From Gammaproteobacteria bacterium (GTDB lineage Bacteria > Pseudomonadota > Gammaproteobacteria > Eutrophobiales > Eutrophobiaceae), in assembly GCA_009843675.1 (NCBI GenBank), contig VYCZ01000253.1:656-7511 (forward strand): a DNA stretch of 6,856 nucleotides, in the 5' to 3' direction. Of this stretch, positions 1-6,856 are shown in pieces. How positions within the stretch are numbered: the stretch's first letter is position 1; each line of letters opens with the position of its first letter. A program made the position numbers and the translations under genes. The notes beneath the pieces were generated by a model that worked only from the letters and a program-made list of their open reading frames with translations, was not told the origin of the DNA and did not search any database.

Positions 1-5
1 GTAAG

Positions 6-23
6 AAATTCGCCAGAATTTTT
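6..23 (+). other. Weak A/T-rich hairpin at window left edge
   Basis: AAATTC (6-11) and GAATTT (16-21) are perfect inverted repeats around a GCCA loop, and the right arm runs into a short T tract (19-23). The shape resembles a weak intrinsic terminator for a gene ending left of the window. The stem is only 6 bp and A/T-rich, so termination is uncertain. It runs directly into the motif TTACTCTGACCCC (22-34). No coding sequence is evident here. Confidence 0.25.
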
Positions 24-34
24 ACTCTGACCCC

Positions 35-62
35 ATAATTCCCGAAAGAACGGGAATCCAGT
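35..62 (+). repeat. Dispersed palindromic repeat, copy 1 (dapB leader)
   Basis: ATTCCCG (38-44) and CGGGAAT (51-57) form a 7-bp perfect inverted repeat around AAAGAA, followed by CCAGT. The 12 bases CGGGAATCCAGT (51-62) are identical to the reverse complement of 2929-2940 inside lhr, which also carries the ATTCCCG arm. Two copies with the same arms and the same 3' tail but different loops point to a dispersed element of the small palindromic kind common in proteobacterial intergenic DNA. No T tract follows the hairpin, so it is not a good intrinsic terminator. Confidence 0.65.
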
Positions 63-67
63 AGAAT
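39..67 (+). promoter_or_regulatory. Possible sigma-70 promoter of dapB
   Basis: TAGAAT (62-67) matches the -10 consensus at 5 of 6 positions. Seventeen bases upstream is TTCCCG (39-44), a poor -35 with 3 of 6 matches that is itself the left arm of the palindromic repeat. Transcription would begin near 74, giving a leader of about 27 nt that contains a small hairpin, GTCTC-GAA-GAGAC (72-84). No good Shine-Dalgarno sequence stands at the usual distance before the dapB ATG. The promoter call is an inference from the match alone; dapB could also be transcribed from a gene left of the window. Confidence 0.3.
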
Positions 68-97
68 AACCGTCTCGAAGAGACACCTTCTTATTGA

Positions 98-904
<807 letters not shown>

Positions 905-906
905 TC

Positions 907-1386
907 ATGCCGGTGGAAGCTCCATTTGAATCAGGCAGGCAGGTGATCCTCCCCGAATGGATCGATTACAACGGCCACATGAACGTGGCCTATTACGTCC
1001 TGGTATTTGACCGCGCCACCGATGATTTTTTCGACTTCATGGGTATGACCGCCGAATACAGGGCCGCAAGCAATGCCTCCGCCTTCACTGCGGAAATGCA
1101 CGTCAATTACATCCGTGAGGCGAAGGAAGGTGACGAAGTATACGTAACCACCCAGTTACTGGGTTACGATGAGAAACGCTTCCATTACTTTCACCAGATG
1201 TACCAGGCCGAACAGGGCTATCTTGCCGCAACCAGTGAACTGCTGTGCCTGTTCGTGGACATGAATCAAAGACGGGTAACACAAATGCCGACCCCGATCC
1301 TGGACCGGTTGGCCGAGATCAAGCTAAGCCACGATGAACTTCCCTTGCCGGAACAGGTTGGCAGCGTGATGAAAGTGAAGCGATAG
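907..1386 (+). CDS. Hotdog-fold acyl-CoA thioesterase (betainyl-CoA thioesterase-like)
   Basis: A 159-residue, probably cytoplasmic protein of the 4-hydroxybenzoyl-CoA thioesterase (4HBT) hotdog superfamily, expected to hydrolyse an acyl-CoA to acid and CoA. The signature is PEWIDYNGHMNVAYYV, with D20, N22, H24 and N26; the Asp of this D-x-N-G-H-x-N motif is the usual catalytic or water-positioning residue. The conserved HVNYIREAKEGDEV and ELLCLFVDMNQRRV strands follow. No signal peptide or membrane segment is visible. Among family members the N-terminal motif most resembles the thioesterase attached to or encoded beside carnitine 3-dehydrogenase, which hydrolyses betainyl-CoA; that substrate is an inference, and no carnitine gene lies in the window. 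The ATG at 907 follows the dapB stop by 2 nt. An in-frame TTG at 901 would overlap that stop and add two residues; GGGG at 892-895 lies nearer to it. Either start implies translational coupling to dapB. Confidence 0.85.
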   Translation: MPVEAPFESGRQVILPEWIDYNGHMNVAYYVLVFDRATDDFFDFMGMTAEYRAASNASAFTAEMHVNYIREAKEGDEVYVTTQLLGYDEKRFHYFHQMYQAEQGYLAATSELLCLFVDMNQRRVTQMPTPILDRLAEIKLSHDELPLPEQVGSVMKVKR

Positions 1387-1388
1387 AG

Positions 1389-1426
1389 TTAAGGAAACTC
1401 TGACGTTATCAGAGTTTCCTTAATTT

Positions 1427-1427
<1 letters not shown>
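1389..1427 (+). terminator. Hairpin terminator between converging genes
   Basis: TTAAGGAAACTCTGA (1389-1403) and its exact reverse complement (1409-1423) form a 15-bp perfect stem with a CGTTA loop. On the + strand it ends in TTAATTTT, a short U tract suited to ending the dapB-thioesterase transcript 2 nt after its last stop codon. On the - strand the same hairpin begins 3 nt after the lhr stop codon and is followed by TTAACTCT, a poorer U tract. It probably serves both directions, more efficiently for the + strand. Confidence 0.85.
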
Positions 1428-5868
<4,441 letters not shown>

Positions 5869-5875
<7 letters not shown>

Positions 5876-5897
5876 AAACCGACAGTTTATCTAAAAG
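5869..5897 (+). promoter_or_regulatory. Possible sigma-70 promoter of the GFA gene
   Basis: A perfect -35 consensus TTGACA (5869-5874) is followed after 17 bp by TAAAAG (5892-5897), which matches the -10 consensus at 4 of 6 positions. A start site near 5904 would give a leader of about 18 nt containing AGGA (5911-5914), a Shine-Dalgarno core 7 nt before the ATG at 5922. The -35 box covers the first codons of the divergent lhr gene. CCGAC (5879-5883) and GTCGG (5897-5901) form an inverted repeat with a 13-nt spacer that brackets the -10 region and could be an operator; that is speculative. Confidence 0.4.
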
Positions 5898-5921
5898 TCG
5901 GACAAATAGCAGGACACCCGG

Positions 5922-6329
5922 ATGAATTATATGAGTGAAGAAATGTTGATCCACAAGGGAGGCTGCCATTGCGGTGCGGTGCGGTTCGAGGTGGATGCCC
6001 CGGCGGCGCTGACGGTGCTGGACTGCAACTGCTCCATCTGCCGGATGAGCGGCTACCTGCACCTGCAGGTCCCGAAGTCGCGCTTCCGGCTGCTGCAGGG
6101 CGATGACTCCCTGTCCACCTACACCTTCAATACCGGCACCGCACAACACTATTTTTGCGGTACCTGCGGCGTCAAGTCATTCTACGTGCCGCGCTCTTTC
6201 CCCGAGGGCTATAGCGTCAACCTCAACTGCCTGGACCGGGCCCATATAACAAGCGTTACCGTGGAGAAGTTTGACGGCGACAATTGGGAATCAGCCTATG
6301 ACAGGAAAAAACACGCTCCTCAAAAGTAG
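5922..6329 (+). CDS. GFA/CENP-V family zinc-binding protein
   Basis: A 135-residue, probably cytoplasmic protein of the family named for glutathione-dependent formaldehyde-activating enzyme (Gfa) and CENP-V. Seven cysteines in the family pattern are present: C15-x-C17 in GGCHCGAVRFEV, C35-x-C37-x-x-C40 in LDCNCSICR, and C79-x-x-C82 in FCGTCG. C15, C17, C79 and C82 correspond to the structural zinc site and C35, C37 and C40 to the second, catalytic-type zinc site in Gfa. The segments GYLHLQVPKSRFRLLQG, YTFNTGTAQHYFCGTCGVKSFYVPRSFPEGYSVNLNCLD are typical of the CENP-V-like branch, most of whose bacterial members have no proven substrate. Formaldehyde-glutathione activity should not be assumed. 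The ATG at 5922 is preferred because AGGA stands 7 nt upstream; ATGs at 5931 and 5943 are possible shorter starts. It is transcribed away from lhr, with 46 bp between the start codons, and converges on the nucleotidyltransferase gene with a 27-nt gap. Confidence 0.92.
   Translation: MNYMSEEMLIHKGGCHCGAVRFEVDAPAALTVLDCNCSICRMSGYLHLQVPKSRFRLLQGDDSLSTYTFNTGTAQHYFCGTCGVKSFYVPRSFPEGYSVNLNCLDRAHITSVTVEKFDGDNWESAYDRKKHAPQK
5926..5953 (-). promoter_or_regulatory. Possible sigma-70 promoter of lhr
   Basis: Read on the - strand, a perfect -10 consensus TATAAT occupies 5931-5926. Sixteen bases upstream is TGGATC (5953-5948), a weak -35 with 3 of 6 matches. Transcription would start near 5919 and give lhr a leader of about 44 nt. 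The whole element lies inside the first codons of the GFA gene, so the two divergent promoters would interleave. A single A/T-rich hexamer match can arise by chance, so confidence is low. Confidence 0.3.
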
Positions 6330-6356
6330 TTGAGCTGGGAGGAGACTCCGGCTTAA

Positions 6357-6856
6357 TCAGAGGGTTCTCAACTTTTCCAGGTCGGCTGGGACGTCCAGAT
6401 CAAATTCGGCTTCTGGGATGGGAAGTGTCCTGACCCTGCCGGCGTTGTTTTTCAGGATGGATTTCGCTCCCGCATCGCCCTCCAATGCCAGGACGTCCGG
6501 GTAAAATTCAGCAGGAATAATCGCTGGCGTGCCGATGGTGCCTGTATAAGCGCTTGCCATGATTTCAGACGGGTCGGCAAGCCACTGATCGAGCAACAGG
6601 CGCAGGTGCTCATCCGTAATCAGAACCTGGTCGCACAGGGTAATCATCGCGGCCCGGCAATCCGGTTCTGCACTGTTCAGTCCTGCCTTGAGAGAAGAAG
6701 CCAAACCCTGTTGCCAGTGTTCATTGACAACGATATTTACCGGTAAGTCGCTGACAGCCTGCGTAACCGCTTCGGAGTTAGCCCCGACAACGACGGTAAT
6801 CATGTGGATGGGAAATAACGCCGAGAGTTTATCGACGGAAAGCCGCACCAGGCTGG
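6357..6856 (-). CDS. MobA/MocA-like nucleotidyltransferase (5' end outside window)
   Basis: The C-terminal part, about 165 residues, of a GT-A-fold NTP transferase of the MobA/MocA type. Such enzymes transfer CMP or GMP to molybdopterin cofactor in the cytoplasm, usually for xanthine dehydrogenase or CO dehydrogenase type enzymes. Visible family features are ITVVVGANSEAV, NEHWQQGLASSLKAGLNSA, ITLCDQVLITDEHL, the YTGTIGTPAIIP loop, LEGDAGAKSIL and the terminal DLDVPADLEKL. The expected N-terminal LAAGxSxRMGxxKLL signature lies beyond the right edge. The frame stays open from 6856 through an in-frame GTG at 6848, which is more likely an internal Val (context SLVRLSVDKL) than the start. The usual DQP reads DQV here. 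Sampled lines of this gene are about 48-53% G+C against about 67% in one sampled lhr line, hinting at a different history or weaker codon selection. Cofactor (CMP or GMP) cannot be decided from the part seen. Confidence 0.82.
   Translation of the reverse strand, partial: SLVRLSVDKLSALFPIHMITVVVGANSEAVTQAVSDLPVNIVVNEHWQQGLASSLKAGLNSAEPDCRAAMITLCDQVLITDEHLRLLLDQWLADPSEIMASAYTGTIGTPAIIPAEFYPDVLALEGDAGAKSILKNNAGRVRTLPIPEAEFDLDVPADLEKLRTL

Noticed and set aside
72..84. GTCTC-GAA-GAGAC hairpin as a dapB riboswitch or attenuator
   Set aside because: A 5-bp stem alone in a 100-bp leader is far too small for a lysine riboswitch, and no alternative structure or leader peptide is visible.
6319..6334. 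CTCAA...TTGAG hairpin between the GFA and nucleotidyltransferase genes as a terminator
   Set aside because: The stem is only 5 bp and no T tract follows on either strand, so I do not call a terminator there.

Overview
The window looks like a chromosomal housekeeping segment from a fairly GC-rich proteobacterium. A gammaproteobacterium is most likely. The DapB protein matches the enterobacterial/gammaproteobacterial form along its whole length (the stretch around IIEAHH, DAPSGTA and AGDIVGEHT is close to E. coli DapB as I remember it), and full-length Lhr is common in that class. The placement rests on remembered family sequences, not on a database search.

Layout, left to right. Positions 1-100 are a non-coding leader holding a short inverted-repeat element and a possible promoter. 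Next comes dapB (lysine/diaminopimelate synthesis), followed two bases later by a small hotdog-fold acyl-CoA thioesterase gene; these two almost certainly form one transcription unit on the + strand. A perfect 15-bp hairpin at 1389-1423 lies between the thioesterase gene and lhr, whose 3' end converges on it. lhr (1482 codons, - strand) fills about two thirds of the window and encodes the large helicase-related protein with an intact SF2 helicase core and a long C-terminal region. Its start lies 46 bp from a divergent GFA/CENP-V family zinc-protein gene on the + strand, and promoter-like elements of the two genes overlap. At the right edge, on the - strand and cut by the window end, is a MobA/MocA-like nucleotidyltransferase gene.

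The genes do not form one pathway. DapB supplies diaminopimelate and lysine. The thioesterase probably hydrolyses a small acyl-CoA, possibly betainyl-CoA. Lhr is a DNA-repair helicase. The GFA protein resembles glutathione-dependent formaldehyde-activating enzyme. The nucleotidyltransferase probably acts in molybdenum-cofactor maturation.

I found no mobile-element gene, CRISPR array, RNA gene, defence system or clearly new system. The most interesting point is a dispersed palindromic repeat (ATTCCCG...CGGGAATCCAGT type) present twice: once just upstream of dapB, and once in frame inside lhr, where it is translated as VIPAQAGIQ within a Pro/Ala-rich interdomain linker. Other points are the overlapping divergent promoters, the DQV variant of the DQP motif in the nucleotidyltransferase, and the unusual dapB-thioesterase pairing.
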